A stretch of DNA of 55,077 nt from DASXVX01 sp036504075 (lineage in GTDB: Bacteria; Bacillota; Sulfobacillia; Symbiobacteriales; Symbiobacteriaceae), in contig DASXVX010000011.1 of the NCBI GenBank assembly GCA_036504075.1, positions 1 through 55,077 on the forward strand, given 5' to 3'. A program made the translations under genes and the position numbers. The notes under the pieces were generated by a model. It was not told the DNA's origin, searched no databases, and saw only the letters and a list, made by a program, of their open reading frames with translations. Shown here piece after piece: positions 1-11,800 of this stretch (position 1 is its first letter; each line of letters begins with the position of its first letter).

Positions 1-39
1 CCGCTTACGGCGGGGCGCCCTCCGGTTGCGTGTGTTCGG

Positions 40-3000
40 CTACGGCAGGGTCACATAGAGCGGCAAGGTGGCGCCGGTGTAAACGTTGCCTGAAGCCGTA
101 TCGCTCTGGAGTGTCCCGCCGGACGTCGGCAGGACCGCGTAGACCAGGTACGTGCCCGGCGGCAGACCGGGGAGCGACACCGTGTTGTCCCCAAGGTACA
201 ACGTGAGGATAGCGGCGCCGGCGGTCTGCCACTGGCCGTCCGGCCCCAGGCGAAGGATGACGACGACCGCAGGTGTGGTCTGCGCATCGGCGTTGTGGAC
301 CGTCAGGCGGATGGCGCCCCGCAGGTCCGGGTCCACGGCTGCGGTCTGGCCGTAATTGCGGGCCGTCTGGTACAGGTCGGCCAGGTCGACCTTGCCGTCG
401 CCGGTCAGGTCGAGCAGCGCTCCGGCCGAACCGCCCGGGTCGGGCTGGCCGTAGAACCAGGCCATGAGTTGCAGGTCGGCCGGCCCGATGGTGCCGTCCG
501 GAAGACCAAAGTCGCCGTAGGTCAGGGTGGTGTCGGACGGGGCAACCGTGCCGGAGGCGCCGACCGTAACCTGCAGTTCGGCCTGGAGAGCGCCGGGCGC
601 CATGGCGATGGCGGTGTAGCTTCCCGGCGCCGGGTCAGTCACGACGAAGTCGAAGCCCGTTGCGGGATCGCCGCTGCGCCAGGCGGTCTGCCACCAGGCG
701 CCGAGGTCGCCGGGCGCAACGTTGCGGGTCAGGGTGACCGTCGGGGCGGTAAGGCTCCGGACGCTCCACCGGACCGCCGAGGCGGCCACCGAAACGGAGG
801 CGGTCCCCAGTTTCAGCCCGGCGACCGGGCCGGCGCTATTGCTTACGGCGCTGTCGGCAGTGAGGCCAAAGGCCGCCGGTCCGTGGATGCCCGAGACCGC
901 CCGGAACCGCAGGCGATAGCCCCCTGCACGGGCGGTGGAGCCGGTCAGGCGCACCACGCCCGGACCGGCCGGGGTAGCGGTCGCACCGGAGTCTTCCAGG
1001 TCTGCGAATGCCACCCGGCTGGGATCGTAGGTCACGCCCAGGTCGAAGGACTGCACGCCCGGAATCCCGCTGATGTCGACCGTCAGCAGGAGGTCGCCGT
1101 CAGGCACTACCACGGGCCCGGCGTTCAGCGTCCCGGTCTTCAGGCTCACCTGCGGCTGCACCTGCAGGCCGGCGGTGGCGTGGTACGGCTGGGCGGCGTA
1201 CGGGCGGGCGTCCAGCGTGGCTTCCACCGTGTATGCACCGCTGGGCAGGTCGGACGGCAGCGTGACTGCCACCGGGCCGGCAATGGTGATATCCTGCTCA
1301 AACCGGCTGACGCCGCCGGCATCCCGGAAGACCACGTGCGGTGCCGGCGTGCCGGCCGAGGAGGACACATGGGTCAGCCGGTCGCCCGCAGCGTTCGCCA
1401 TTCGGAAGTCGAGCGTGATCGTGCTCCCGGCCTTGACGGCACCTGAAGTTGTAATGGTCAGGGAAGGTGTCAGCGGTCCGCCCAGATCCTGCCAGAGCCC
1501 GCTGCCCGCGCCGCTCGCCACGGTGACCGGGGCTGACCGGCCGGTGAACGTGGCGAACCAGGCCGGGCCTGTTGACGGCTGAAACGACTCAAGGACATAC
1601 TTTTCGATCTGATACGTGCCGGGCCGCAGGTAGAGGCGGCCGCCCGGCCTCAAGTCGAAGTCGGCAGGAACGCGGCCGTCGTTGAACTTCAGGTAGAACT
1701 CCACGGACGTGCCGGTGGCGCTGGCAGCAACCGGGGCAATCTGCGTGAACTCGCCGGCCTGGTAAGTGTGGGTGAAAGCGCTGCCGGCGGCAACGTCGTG
1801 CTCCATGGCGACGTAGGTTGTATTTCCGACATTGGCCTGAAGCGACAGGTCGTACGTGCCCGGTAGGACCTGCACCGAGAGCGGCCCGCCGCTTTGCACC
1901 AGGTTTTGGACGGCACCCGGCGGCCCCAGGCTGGTAGCGGTGAGCCCCGACGTCGCCATCGGCGCCGTGACCAAGCCGGGAACGTCTTTGATGCTCGCAT
2001 CGACCGAAAGGCTGCTCACGGAGGTCAGGTCGGCGACCACGTCGGTCTGGTTGCGACCGGGCACGTGTACCCCCGACTGGACGATGTAGAAGCCAGAGCC
2101 GGTAAAGAGCACGGCATAGGTTCCGGCATCGACCAGAACGTAATTCCGGTCAAGCCCCCTGTTGTCAGACGGGACGGGGCTGTGTGAACCGTCCGCCGCG
2201 GTGGAGAAGAAGTAGGGAGTCCACCCCCACGGCCCCGGGTCCCCGACCAGCGAAGTGTGGATGACGCCGTGCGCATCGTCGGCAACCAGCAGTGGCAGTG
2301 AGGCGACCACCGTTCCTTCCTCCTGAACGGGCAGCAGCAGCCGTCCGCCTGCCGGCAGGTGCAGGGCGAAGATGGCCCGCCCCATGCTGTCCGTGATGGC
2401 AACGGTGGCCGGAAGTCCGGATACGGTGCTGCCCGGCGGCAGTGCGATGATGGCCCCGGCCAGGGCCTGTCCGTTCTTGTACACGGTGACGGTCACCGGC
2501 ATGCCGGAGTCGTTCGCCACCCAGGGCGGCCTGACGTCAAAGCTGTACCAGTCCTGAGCGGTTACCCGCTTGGACGCGGCAGGCCCGGGATCCGTCGGGA
2601 ACAGCGGGCCGGCTCCGGAATACTGCCCGGACACGGTGTAGCTGCCCGCCCGGGCGGGGGTGAACGTGACGAAGTTGCTGTTGCCGTTGGTGTTGGTCGC
2701 GACCACATGCCCGGACGTGTCCTTGACTTCCATGGCTGGTTCGATCATGTGCCAGTCCGAATAATCCGGGGCATGCCGGTGAATTGACCACAACCGCGAC
2801 GTGGTGTTCATGGCGTTGAAACTGAAACTGCTCGCCCGGTTGACCAGCACCGTATCAGGCCCGTCAATGTGGCCGGTCAGCGAGCCGCCCATGGCGAATG
2901 TGCGGGCCGAGTCCCCGGCGGCGAACGTGACCAGCGAGGTGTATGGCGAGTCTGCGAGATTCGTGGGGTCGAAATAGTAGTCCCACACGACGCCGTCGCT

Positions 3001-4179
3001 GCTCATCGTCAGCGACCCGAAGATAGAGTAGGATCCGGGCAGCACACGGACCGAAGCGACACCGTAGAGCCAGTAGGAGCCGAACTCATTGGCGAAGATT
3101 GCAACCGATGCGACGGGGACCGAATTCCCGTTCCCGTCCGCACCCGTAACCTGCAAGACCGGAGCCCCGGTCAGGTCGATGACGTTGGTGTCGGGACCCG
3201 GCGTCAGGTCCCGGGCTACGCCGGCCACCACCGGGGTACCGCCGGTCAGCATGGCCATGTACCGCTCCCCGGGGTCCGGGTTGACGTAGTAGGTTGCGGT
3301 GCCGTCGCCAGCCAGGGACATGCCGGCGCTGCTCACCGTTCCGGGGACCGACTGGCTGTTGAGGGTGACGTAGGCGCCCGTGACCGGTGCGCCGTTGTCC
3401 ACGACTTTCAGGCGGACGGTGGACAAGGTCATTTGCCGGGCGTCCAGCGGCAGGACGGTCCGGCGCTGGTCTTTCACCTCCTGCCCCGCCAACTCCAGAT
3501 AGTACCCTGGACCGATGTTGTACCCGCTATTGAACTTGATCCGATAGATTCCCACGGGCACGATCGCGTCGCCTGTGGATGTGCTCCAAACCGGATGGGA
3601 CTCGGTACCCGCATACCCGCTGAATGTACCCCAAAGGGCCTGGCCATTCCGATCCCGGGGGTCGGCATGGACCACGCCATACCCGACGCGGACCTGCGCC
3701 ACCCGGAAGGAGCGGCGCACGCCGGAGAAGGAAATACGGTAGTCAGAAAGGTCGTTGGTCGTTCCAGACAGCTTGAAAGACGCATTGCCGTCGCTGTCGG
3801 TGGTGGAGACAGGAACGTCGGTCGGCCACGCCACACGTGCAATCTGGGCGCCGGCGACCGGGGTGCCGCCGACCTTGACCGACACCTGGACCGTGTGCTC
3901 GGCGCCGTCGGCGGCGACGATGCCGTCGTCAGATGTCCCGGAATCGTCGGTCACCGCGACGGCGATGGTATTCACAGTCACCGTCCGGCTGGCGGTGACG
4001 AGACCGGCCTGGTACGGCCCCAAATCACTGGCGGCCGAGACCTCGTAGGTCCCGGGCGTGGTCGGAGTCCAGTTGATACCCCAGCCATACGTGCTGGTTG
4101 CAACAACCGCTCCCTGCCCGTCCTTGACCTGGATGACCGGACACGGAGTCTGGACGACGCCGCCTGACACTTTGTTCAT
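40..4179 (-). CDS. Cohesin- and dockerin-containing repeat protein, C-terminal part (downstream of in-frame TGA)
   Basis: This 1379-residue open frame continues, in the same frame, the secreted protein encoded at 4180-5685. The ATG at 4179 directly follows the TGA, has no Shine-Dalgarno sequence and no signal peptide, so it is probably not a natural start. The protein has roughly 400-residue modules. The first module here resembles the one upstream of the stop, with shared landmarks such as VTDxSG, WxYYFDP, IDGP and SRL. A cohesin-like domain lies at about residues 1018-1135 (VDISG.PGVQSFDLGVTYDP). A dockerin-like segment lies at about 1221-1280, with two calcium-loop patterns (LPDGTIGPADL and DLTGDGKVDLADLY). 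A last beta-sandwich follows. Likely role: extracellular scaffold or adhesion protein. It may be a broken gene or be made only by readthrough. Confidence 0.7.
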   Translation of the reverse strand: MNKVSGGVVQTPCPVIQVKDGQGAVVATSTYGWGINWTPTTPGTYEVSAASDLGPYQAGLVTASRTVTVNTIAVAVTDDSGTSDDGIVAADGAEHTVQVSVKVGGTPVAGAQIARVAWPTDVPVSTTDSDGNASFKLSGTTNDLSDYRISFSGVRRSFRVAQVRVGYGVVHADPRDRNGQALWGTFSGYAGTESHPVWSTSTGDAIVPVGIYRIKFNSGYNIGPGYYLELAGQEVKDQRRTVLPLDARQMTLSTVRLKVVDNGAPVTGAYVTLNSQSVPGTVSSAGMSLAGDGTATYYVNPDPGERYMAMLTGGTPVVAGVARDLTPGPDTNVIDLTGAPVLQVTGADGNGNSVPVASVAIFANEFGSYWLYGVASVRVLPGSYSIFGSLTMSSDGVVWDYYFDPTNLADSPYTSLVTFAAGDSARTFAMGGSLTGHIDGPDTVLVNRASSFSFNAMNTTSRLWSIHRHAPDYSDWHMIEPAMEVKDTSGHVVATNTNGNSNFVTFTPARAGSYTVSGQYSGAGPLFPTDPGPAASKRVTAQDWYSFDVRPPWVANDSGMPVTVTVYKNGQALAGAIIALPPGSTVSGLPATVAITDSMGRAIFALHLPAGGRLLLPVQEEGTVVASLPLLVADDAHGVIHTSLVGDPGPWGWTPYFFSTAADGSHSPVPSDNRGLDRNYVLVDAGTYAVLFTGSGFYIVQSGVHVPGRNQTDVVADLTSVSSLSVDASIKDVPGLVTAPMATSGLTATSLGPPGAVQNLVQSGGPLSVQVLPGTYDLSLQANVGNTTYVAMEHDVAAGSAFTHTYQAGEFTQIAPVAASATGTSVEFYLKFNDGRVPADFDLRPGGRLYLRPGTYQIEKYVLESFQPSTGPAWFATFTGRSAPVTVASGAGSGLWQDLGGPLTPSLTITTSGAVKAGSTITLDFRMANAAGDRLTHVSSSAGTPAPHVVFRDAGGVSRFEQDITIAGPVAVTLPSDLPSGAYTVEATLDARPYAAQPYHATAGLQVQPQVSLKTGTLNAGPVVVPDGDLLLTVDISGIPGVQSFDLGVTYDPSRVAFADLEDSGATATPAGPGVVRLTGSTARAGGYRLRFRAVSGIHGPAAFGLTADSAVSNSAGPVAGLKLGTASVSVAASAVRWSVRSLTAPTVTLTRNVAPGDLGAWWQTAWRSGDPATGFDFVVTDPAPGSYTAIAMAPGALQAELQVTVGASGTVAPSDTTLTYGDFGLPDGTIGPADLQLMAWFYGQPDPGGSAGALLDLTGDGKVDLADLYQTARNYGQTAAVDPDLRGAIRLTVHNADAQTTPAVVVILRLGPDGQWQTAGAAILTLYLGDNTVSLPGLPPGTYLVYAVLPTSGGTLQSDTASGNVYTGATLPLYVTLP

Positions 4180-5685
4180 TCAATACAGCCGAGAAGCAGC
4201 ACTGTCCAGGTGCGTGCTGTAGGAAACCGGCTCGCCCGGCGGCGTTATACTCGGCCCGTCGATGACGGTGCTCACCGGACCGCCGATGGCCCATGTGCGT
4301 GCCAGGTCGCCCCGGGCGAAGGAGATGTAAGGGGTAGCCCCAAGCCCCAGCGGGTCGAAATAGTAGTTCCAGGTCGCCGAGTCCTGGTATAAGTGGAGTT
4401 GCCCTTCGAGGGTATACTGGCCCGGCCAGACCAGGAGCGAACCTGTGGCCTGCGCTGTGGCGGACGAACTCCCGTAGATCTGATTCCAGGTGCGCAGACT
4501 GACGTAGGCCCTGAAAGTGGGAGTTCCGAACCCGTCGCCGGCGCTTACGTTCAGCACGGGGGCTCCGGCAAAATCCAGCGTTTGAGGGCCCAGCCCTACC
4601 CCTTGGACGATGCCCAAAACGGCGGGCGACCCGCCCGCCAGGCTGACCGAGTAGGTCTCGCCGGATGCCGCAACGACGTAGAAGCGGCGGGTGCCGGCCC
4701 CGTCCAGGTGAAGGCCCGGGCTCGGGTTCCGGTCCGTGTCATTCAAAGCGACGGAGGCGCCCGTGACCGGCACGTCACCGTTCTTGACGCTCACTGTCAG
4801 GGACTGCACGGTCAGTGTCCGCACATCTACAGTGACCGTCGCACGGGTCTGATTTCCCACGGTCAGCGTTCCGAGGGGCAGGTAGTAACCGTCACCGGCT
4901 CTGTCTGCGGCCACCACCAGCCCGGCGTAAATGCCGGTCCACACCAGCAAGGTACTGGTCCCGGACGTCAGGGTGCTCCAACCGTAACCGTTGTTGCGTC
5001 CGTAGATCGAATACTTGGTGAATGGTGCTCCGTTTACATCCAGGCCGGACGAAGCTACGGCACCGTACCCGGGCTGCGCCTCCGCCACGTCGAACTGCGC
5101 CGTGCGGCCGCCCGGCGCCCACAGGTAAAACCAGTCGACATGGTTAACGGCGCTGGCCACATCGACGGCGGTTTTACCGTCAACGTCGGTGATGCCGATG
5201 ACCTGGCCGCCCCAGGAAATCTCGGCACCCTTCACCGATCCGGAGCCGTCCGTCACGGTCACCTGTATGTGATGCGTGAGGCCATCGGCTGCCACAACCC
5301 GGTCATCGGCGACTCCCGATTCGTCGGTCACTTGCACCGTAAGGCCCGAAACGTCGGTCACTTGCGCGGTGAGGCTTTCGGACGTCAGGTGAGTCCGGGG
5401 TGCCGGCGGTGCGGGGAAGGCCTCCGGGTGGACGACCTCCGGTTGAGGAGGCTGTGCGCCGGTCGCACCCGCGGACAGGACGGCCGGCACGGCGGCAGGA
5501 ATGCCGGCAGGCGGCAGTTGTTGTCCGTTCGGATTCCCATCGTGAACGATCTGAGGCACCTGGGAAAAGTCGGGCACGGGGCGGTCAGGTGACGGCCAGG
5601 GGCTGGGCTGGGCCATTCCCGGCGATGCCAGGGTGGCGAGCAGAACCAGGGCGGCGGACCAGGCTGCAAAGCGAATTCGGGCCAC
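4180..5685 (-). CDS. Secreted repeat protein, N-terminal part ending at in-frame TGA
   Basis: A 501-residue product starting at GTG 5685, preceded by GGGGGA at good distance. It opens with a signal peptide (RIRFAAWSAALVLLATLASPGMA) and a proline-rich linker, then one ~400-residue module of beta-sandwich type. The frame stops inside the module just after SRLY. In the next module the matching point reads SRLW and continues without a stop, so this frame ends mid-domain. The downstream 1379 codons are in the same frame with no gap. Together they would form a ~1880-residue secreted cohesin/dockerin protein. Either a recent nonsense mutation (TGG to TGA is one step) or stop-codon readthrough explains the arrangement; a sequencing error is also possible. 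Confidence 0.7.
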   Translation of the reverse strand: MARIRFAAWSAALVLLATLASPGMAQPSPWPSPDRPVPDFSQVPQIVHDGNPNGQQLPPAGIPAAVPAVLSAGATGAQPPQPEVVHPEAFPAPPAPRTHLTSESLTAQVTDVSGLTVQVTDESGVADDRVVAADGLTHHIQVTVTDGSGSVKGAEISWGGQVIGITDVDGKTAVDVASAVNHVDWFYLWAPGGRTAQFDVAEAQPGYGAVASSGLDVNGAPFTKYSIYGRNNGYGWSTLTSGTSTLLVWTGIYAGLVVAADRAGDGYYLPLGTLTVGNQTRATVTVDVRTLTVQSLTVSVKNGDVPVTGASVALNDTDRNPSPGLHLDGAGTRRFYVVAASGETYSVSLAGGSPAVLGIVQGVGLGPQTLDFAGAPVLNVSAGDGFGTPTFRAYVSLRTWNQIYGSSSATAQATGSLLVWPGQYTLEGQLHLYQDSATWNYYFDPLGLGATPYISFARGDLARTWAIGGPVSTVIDGPSITPPGEPVSYSTHLDSAASRLY

Positions 5686-5811
5686 GGAGATTCCCCCTTG
5701 GACGGGCGCAACAGTCTGTTCCTACGATTTAAACGGAACTGAAAAAATACCTGTATTGGAATTAAGCGACCGATAAAAACAGTCATGCAGAAGGACCGAC
5801 AGGTCCCCATC

Positions 5812-5855
5812 AGCGCAAACGCCGCCACCCGCATGGGATGGCGGCGCCTGCGCTA
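5812..5855 (-). terminator. Hairpin at the end of the subtilisin-like gene, possible terminator
   Basis: An inverted repeat pairs 5820-5827 with 5839-5846 (CGCCGCCA/TGGCGGCG), extended by AGCGCA/TGCGCT across a small internal loop. It overlaps the stop codon of the protease gene on the minus strand. The following T-tract is weak, so termination is only possible. Confidence 0.4.
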
Positions 5856-8800
5856 TGGACTGTGCCGCCCGGAGCCCCGGGCAGCGGCATACAGATCCTG
5901 CAGGTCGATGCGTCCGTCCGGAACCATGTCCAGGGCCGGGCTGGTGGTGCCCCACTGTCCGGCCAGCAGCAGCAGGTCTGCTGCGTCGATGACGCCGTCC
6001 TGGTTAACGTCGCCTGGCACGGGGCGGAGGGGGCCGACGATTCCCCCGGCAGCGGGGATGCTGTACGCGTGGGAATCGGGCAGATAGAAGCCGCCGGAAG
6101 CCGTCAGGGTGTACGTGCCGGCCGGGACGCCGGTGAAGACCGCCAGCCCGTCGGACGTGCTGCGGGCCGTCTTGTTCTGGCCGTTGCCGCTCAAGGTGAC
6201 CGTCACGCCGGCGGCGTTCGTCCGGAGTTCCGGAGCGACAGCCACGCCGACCGTCGGGCTGCTCTTCAGGGCGATCAGGTAGCCCGACGAATCTGTCAGG
6301 AGCAGGAACCCTTCGCCGGCGACCGGCTGGATGGTGGTGCCGGCGCTGTAAGTCCAGACCACCTGGCGGGCCTCCACGTCCACCGCCGTGACGCCGCCCA
6401 GCAGCAGGATGTTGCCGGTTAGCACCGGCGTTGGCGTGGCCGAATTGACGGAGACCGGCAGGGTCCAGAGCAAGTTGCCGGTGTGGAGGTCGCGAGCGCT
6501 CAGAGTTCCGGCGCTGTGGTCGTAGACGATGCCCCCGGCGGTGGCCGGAATGCCGCCGGGCTGTTCCCAGAGGCGGGCGCCGGTGGCCGCGTCATAAGCT
6601 CGGATGGTCCCCTTGTATTTCGGCCGGACCAACAGCACGCCGCGGTCGTATGCCAGCCCGGAGTCCTCCCAGCCTGTCCACCCGTCGCTTTCATCGGTCA
6701 TCCAGACGGTGGCTCCGGTGGCGGCGTCAAAGGCGTAGACCCGCGGGCCATACGCCACGGCGTAAACGCGGCCGCCCGCAACGACGACGGCGCTGGTGTT
6801 GGTGAGAATTCCGCGCTCCCAGAGTTTCCGGCCTGAGGTGGCGTCAAAGGCATAGACCGTCCCGACAGTGCCGGATGCCGCCACGTAGACCTTGCCATCC
6901 TTATATACGGCCGGCGTGGCGGTACCATGGCTGTTGTCATTCAGTTGCGCCTGCCACAAGATGCTGCCGGTGTCCGCATCTACGGCGTACAGGCGGCCAT
7001 TGCCGTTGCCCGCAAAGACCTTGCCGTCGCCGTAGGCGGGCGTTCCGGGCGACCAGTTGTTGACGGTGTCCAGGTTCCTGCTCCAGACCGTCGCTCCGGT
7101 CTGCAGGTTCAGGGCTACCAGGGCTCCGCCGCGGTTGCCGACGAAGACCTTGCCCCGGGCCATGGCTGGCTGGGAGACCGGGAAAGCCCACCCGGGCAGA
7201 ATGCCGCTGACCCAGGACGGTGCATATGGCGGACGGCCCAGCGACGCGCTTTGCCCGGACCGGTCCGGCGCGCAGCGATCCATGGGGCAGTCCCCGGCAG
7301 GGCCCGGGAAGAGCGACAGGGCGGCCGGGGTCGTGACTCCGGAAGCAACCACAGTCGGGTAGGTCGCCAGTCGGTAGCCCGGCGCCTCGGCCCGGACCGT
7401 ATAGCTCCCGGGGGCGAGGTCGAGCCGGAAAGCGCCATCCGCTCCGGTCAGCGCAGCCGGAACCTTCGGGTCTTCCAACACGGTCAACTGGGCGCCGGCC
7501 ACCGGGCTGCCGGTCACCATGTCGGTGACGGTGCCGGACACCGCTCCCTTCGGCACAGGGTCAAGGCGGAAGTCTGCCGTGACCGTCTGGTTCGTGTCCA
7601 CGGTGACCGGCTGGGAGACGGTGCCCCACCCATCGGCGGTGACGCTGATGGTCCACGTCCCGACCGGGACCCGCAGCCTGAATTCGCCGGTGGCGCCGTC
7701 CGAACTGACGGTGCGTCCGGCCACGCTTACCGTGGCTTTCAAGGGTCCGTCGGGTGTACCGCGTCCCCGCACCGTTCCGCGGATGCTGCCATTGGGCGGT
7801 ACCGGGTTGACCGGCTTCAGAACGGTGAAGCCGGTGGTGCCCGTCACGGCCACCACCACGTCTTCCGCCACAATCACCGCACTGCCGCTGCTCAGGTAGG
7901 GCCCGGAGACCGTCTGGTCGGATAGCTTCACGGCGGTGACGCCGTTGCCGTAGAGATACCCGTTGGCACCGGCCAGACGGCCGGTGACCGGCAGGGTGTA
8001 GAACACGTTGCCATTTGCGGGGTCCAGGGCAAGGGTGTTGCTGCCTGTGCCGGCGTAGATGATGCCGTCGATGATCGCCGGCACCCCGGTCGTGCCGCCC
8101 CGTTTCCAGCGCAGCAGGCCGGTGGTGACGTCGATCGCATTCAGGTTCCCCGTCATGAAGTCGACTTCCAGGAGCAACCCCTCGCCCACCACGGATGTTT
8201 GCCCGCCGCCGGAGCTGCATCCGCCGCAGCCGTCTCGGACCCAGAGTAGCTCTCCGGTGGCCGCATCCAAAGCGTAATCCTTGGGGCCGCCGCCGGACAT
8301 GTACACGACCCCGTCCACGACCGCCGGGCTGGAATTGTCCCCGCCGACGCTTCGGCTCCAGAGCAGGGAACCGCTTTCGCCGTCTTCGGCGTAGAGCGTC
8401 CCGTTGCTTACCAGGAAGACCCGCCCGTCTTTTGCCGTCGGGGAGCTGGAGGTGGACGAGTGGTAGAGGTTGACCGACCAGAGCAAGTCGCCGGTGTCGG
8501 CCACGTAGGCGGAGAGCCCGTCGCGATCGGTCACGTAGACCACGTTCCGGTCGTAGGCCGGGCTCGTACCGCCGCTGTTAGCTAGACGAGACCACAGTTC
8601 CTGGCCCGTGGCCAGGTTAAACGCGCGTAGCATCAGGTCTGCAGTGAGGACGAAGACGCGGCCGTCACCCACCACCGGGCGGGTCTCGCTCATCAGTGCG
8701 GGGCCGGTCCAGACGGTGGTCAACGGCGGCGCAAGCAGATTGTCCGTCTGGCCGCGGTGGTCGGGCCGCCCGAACTCGCTGACCCAGTCCTCGGGTCGTG

Positions 8801-11800
8801 GGTAAACCGGTTTCAGGGAGACCGAGATCGGCGTATCGCTGCCCGCCGGCAGCGTAACCGGGATCGTCGTCGTCAGGTAGCCCGGGTGCCGGGTCCGCAG
8901 GGTGTACGTGCCGGAGTACGTCTCAAGCCGGAAGTCACCGTTGGCATCGGATGCGGCCACCGGTGTCCGGTAGTCTTCCAGGACCCGGAGCGATGCCCCG
9001 GCAATGGGTGTGCCGGTCACGGCGTCGGTGACCCGCCCGGTTACTGCTGCCCGGGGCTCCGCCTGCAGAGCAAAATCCAGCCGGGTCGGGGTGGCCGGCA
9101 GGGTCACGGGCAGGCGGAGGTCCTGGTAACCGTATGCCTGCACGAGGGCCGTGTACGCACCGGCGGCACCCGTCAGGGTGTACAGGCCGTTATGGTCGGC
9201 GGTTGCCACCCGGCTGGTGGATTCCAGCGTGACCGTTGCGCCCGCAAGGGGAGCCCCGGTCCCGGCATCCGTCACCAGGCCGATCAGCGTACCTTCGACC
9301 GGCTGGCTGACGGCTGCGAAGGCGGTCAGCTTTCCGCCGTCCAGGATGAAGACCCGGTTGTCGGCAATGACCGGTGCGAAGTATGCATTCGACCAACTGC
9401 CTGACTTGTACGAGAAGAGGACTGAGCCCGTCTGCGCGTCCTGGGCTGCCAGGGAACCCACGTAGAGCACGCCGTTAGCGATGGAGAGCTTATTCGCGGC
9501 GGTCGTAGTTCCGGCGCCATACGTGTTCAGTACTTCCCCAGTCTCCAGCTTGACCCGAGCGATCTTCGTGCCGGCAACGGGGACAAAGACGCTGCCGTTC
9601 CAGACGGCAGGTTCGCCGGTGGCGTAGGTCACTTGCCAGCGAAGCTCTCCGGTCGTTCCGTCCAACGCGTACAGGGTGTTCCTTACGACGCCTCCCCAGA
9701 ACAACACCAGCCCGTCAGAGTAAATCGGATTGAGCTCGTAGTCCGTGCTGCACCCGCACGTCCACTGCCAGAGCTGGTCGCCGCTGTCTGCGCTGTAAGC
9801 GGTAGCAGCGCCCCAACCGGCGGCGAACACCTTGCCGTCACCCACGGCAGGCGTACCGGCGCTCACTCTATTCTGCCAGCGAATGGACCCGGTATGATCC
9901 AGGGCATAAAGGGTGGAGGTGGCGCCCTGGGTGGTGGATACGTACACCTGCTTGCCATCAGTCGCTGGCGCGTATCGGGCGAAATACTGGTCAGGGAGTT
10001 TCAGGTTCCAGAGCGGATTGCCGGTCGTGGCGTCAAAGCTGTAGGCGTTGGCATTGTCGCTGACGACGACCACCTGGCCGTCCAGGTAGACTGAACTGAT
10101 AGGGGTGTCGTAGCCGTCCACCGAACGGCTCCAGAGCGTGGCGCCGGTGGCGGCGTCCAGCGCATAGACCTGCTTGGTTGTCGCATCGCTCACGAAGACC
10201 CGGCCTCCGGCTACGATCGGCGGCAAGGCGAAGCTGCCCATGGAAGGCTGCACCGCCGTCCAGAGCTTGGTCAGCGGCGGCCGCAGGATGCTGTCGTTGT
10301 AACCGGTGTGGCCCGGGCCGCCCCGGAACTGCGGCCATTCGTCCGGCTTGAGGAAGGCCTTGACCAGGGCCACGTCCAAGGTGGTGGTGGCATTGGCGGC
10401 TATGCCGGCCGTCACCTGAGCCATGTCATAGCCGGTGGCCCGGACCTGTACGGTGTACGTTCCGATCAGGCCCTGGAGGCTGTAGTGCCCGTCGTTGTCG
10501 GTCAGCACCGGCGCCACCTTTGGATCTTCTGCCAGCGAAACGGCCGCCCCGGGCAGGGCGCTGCCGGTCGCCTGGTCGGTCACCCGCCCCTGCAGCATGC
10601 CTTTGGGCAGCGAGGTGAGGAGGACGTCACGCACGGTGGTGGCCTGATCCGCGATGGTCACCGTGTAGGTAGCCGTGCTGTAGCCGTAGGCCGCGACGGT
10701 CAGCGTGTAGGTGCCGGCAGGCAGGGAAATGGCATAGCTGCCGGTGTCGGCCCGGCTGGTGGCCTGGGCACCGGAAGGCTGCAGCGTCAGCGTCGCCGCC
10801 ACCGGCTGCAGGGTGGCACCGTCCCGGACAGTGCCGGACAATGTCCCTGTGTGCGCCACCGTCCGGACGGCCTCGTACGCGTTGACCAACCCCACGCCAT
10901 ACCCGTAGTTCGGCGACGAGGGATAGTCATAGTCCGTCAGCGGCGTGGCGGTGTTGGTAATGGTCTGCTGCAGTTGGGCCACTGTGAGGGTAGGGGCTGC
11001 GCTCAACACCAGCGCAGCGGTTCCGGCCACGTGGGGCGTGGCCATGGAGGTGCCGTCGTATGTGCCGTAGCCGTTGCCGGGCAGCGATGAGTAGACGGAG
11101 ACGCCCGGCGCACTGATATCCGGCTTGAGCACCCCGGCATACGGCGACGGCCCCCGGCTGGAGAACCAGGCCAGCGTCTTGTTGCTGTCCACTGCTGCCA
11201 CGGCGTAGGACTCGGGGTAGTTGCCCGGCGGGGACACCGTGGCGGCGTCAGAGCCTTTGTTGCCGGCGGCGAAGACCGGGAAGATGCCGGCGGCCCGCCA
11301 GTTTTGGACCATGGTGTGGAGGATCTCGTTCACTCCCGGCTTGCCGCCCCAGGAGTTGTTGATGATGTCAGGCGCCCACGCCGGGTGTGCAACGCCGTTT
11401 CCGTCGGTGGGGGCCAGCAGCCACTGCCCGGCTGTCAGGAGCAAGGAATAAGATGCACCCTCGGCGTCAAACGCCTTGACGGCGATCCATTTCGCGCCCG
11501 GTGCCACGCCGACAGCCTTGTCCTGGGCAAGGTCGTAGCCCACCGCCGTGCCGGTGGTATGGGTGCCGTGCCCGATGTCGTCGTACGGGGTTGTCTGGCC
11601 GGAAACCAAATCCAGCCAGTTTCCCGCCGTGATCGGCGTCTCTGGATGAGCGGGGTCGTAGCCCCGGAAGTTCGCCTTGAGCGCCGGATGGGTCCAGTCC
11701 ACGCCTGTGTCCAACGACGCGATCACCACGCCGCTGCCCTTGAACCCTAGATTCCAGGCCTGGGGCGCGCCGATCAGGTCGAGGTTCCACTGGGACGCGG

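Noticed and set aside
295..4167. Long plus-strand frames opposite the cohesin/dockerin gene
   Set aside because: Antisense shadows: Gly/Arg/His-rich translations without motifs, while the minus strand shows clear repeat domains.
4177..4185. TGA read as selenocysteine
   Set aside because: The matching residue in the next repeat is not a redox cysteine and the protein is structural; no selenocysteine insertion element could be made out.
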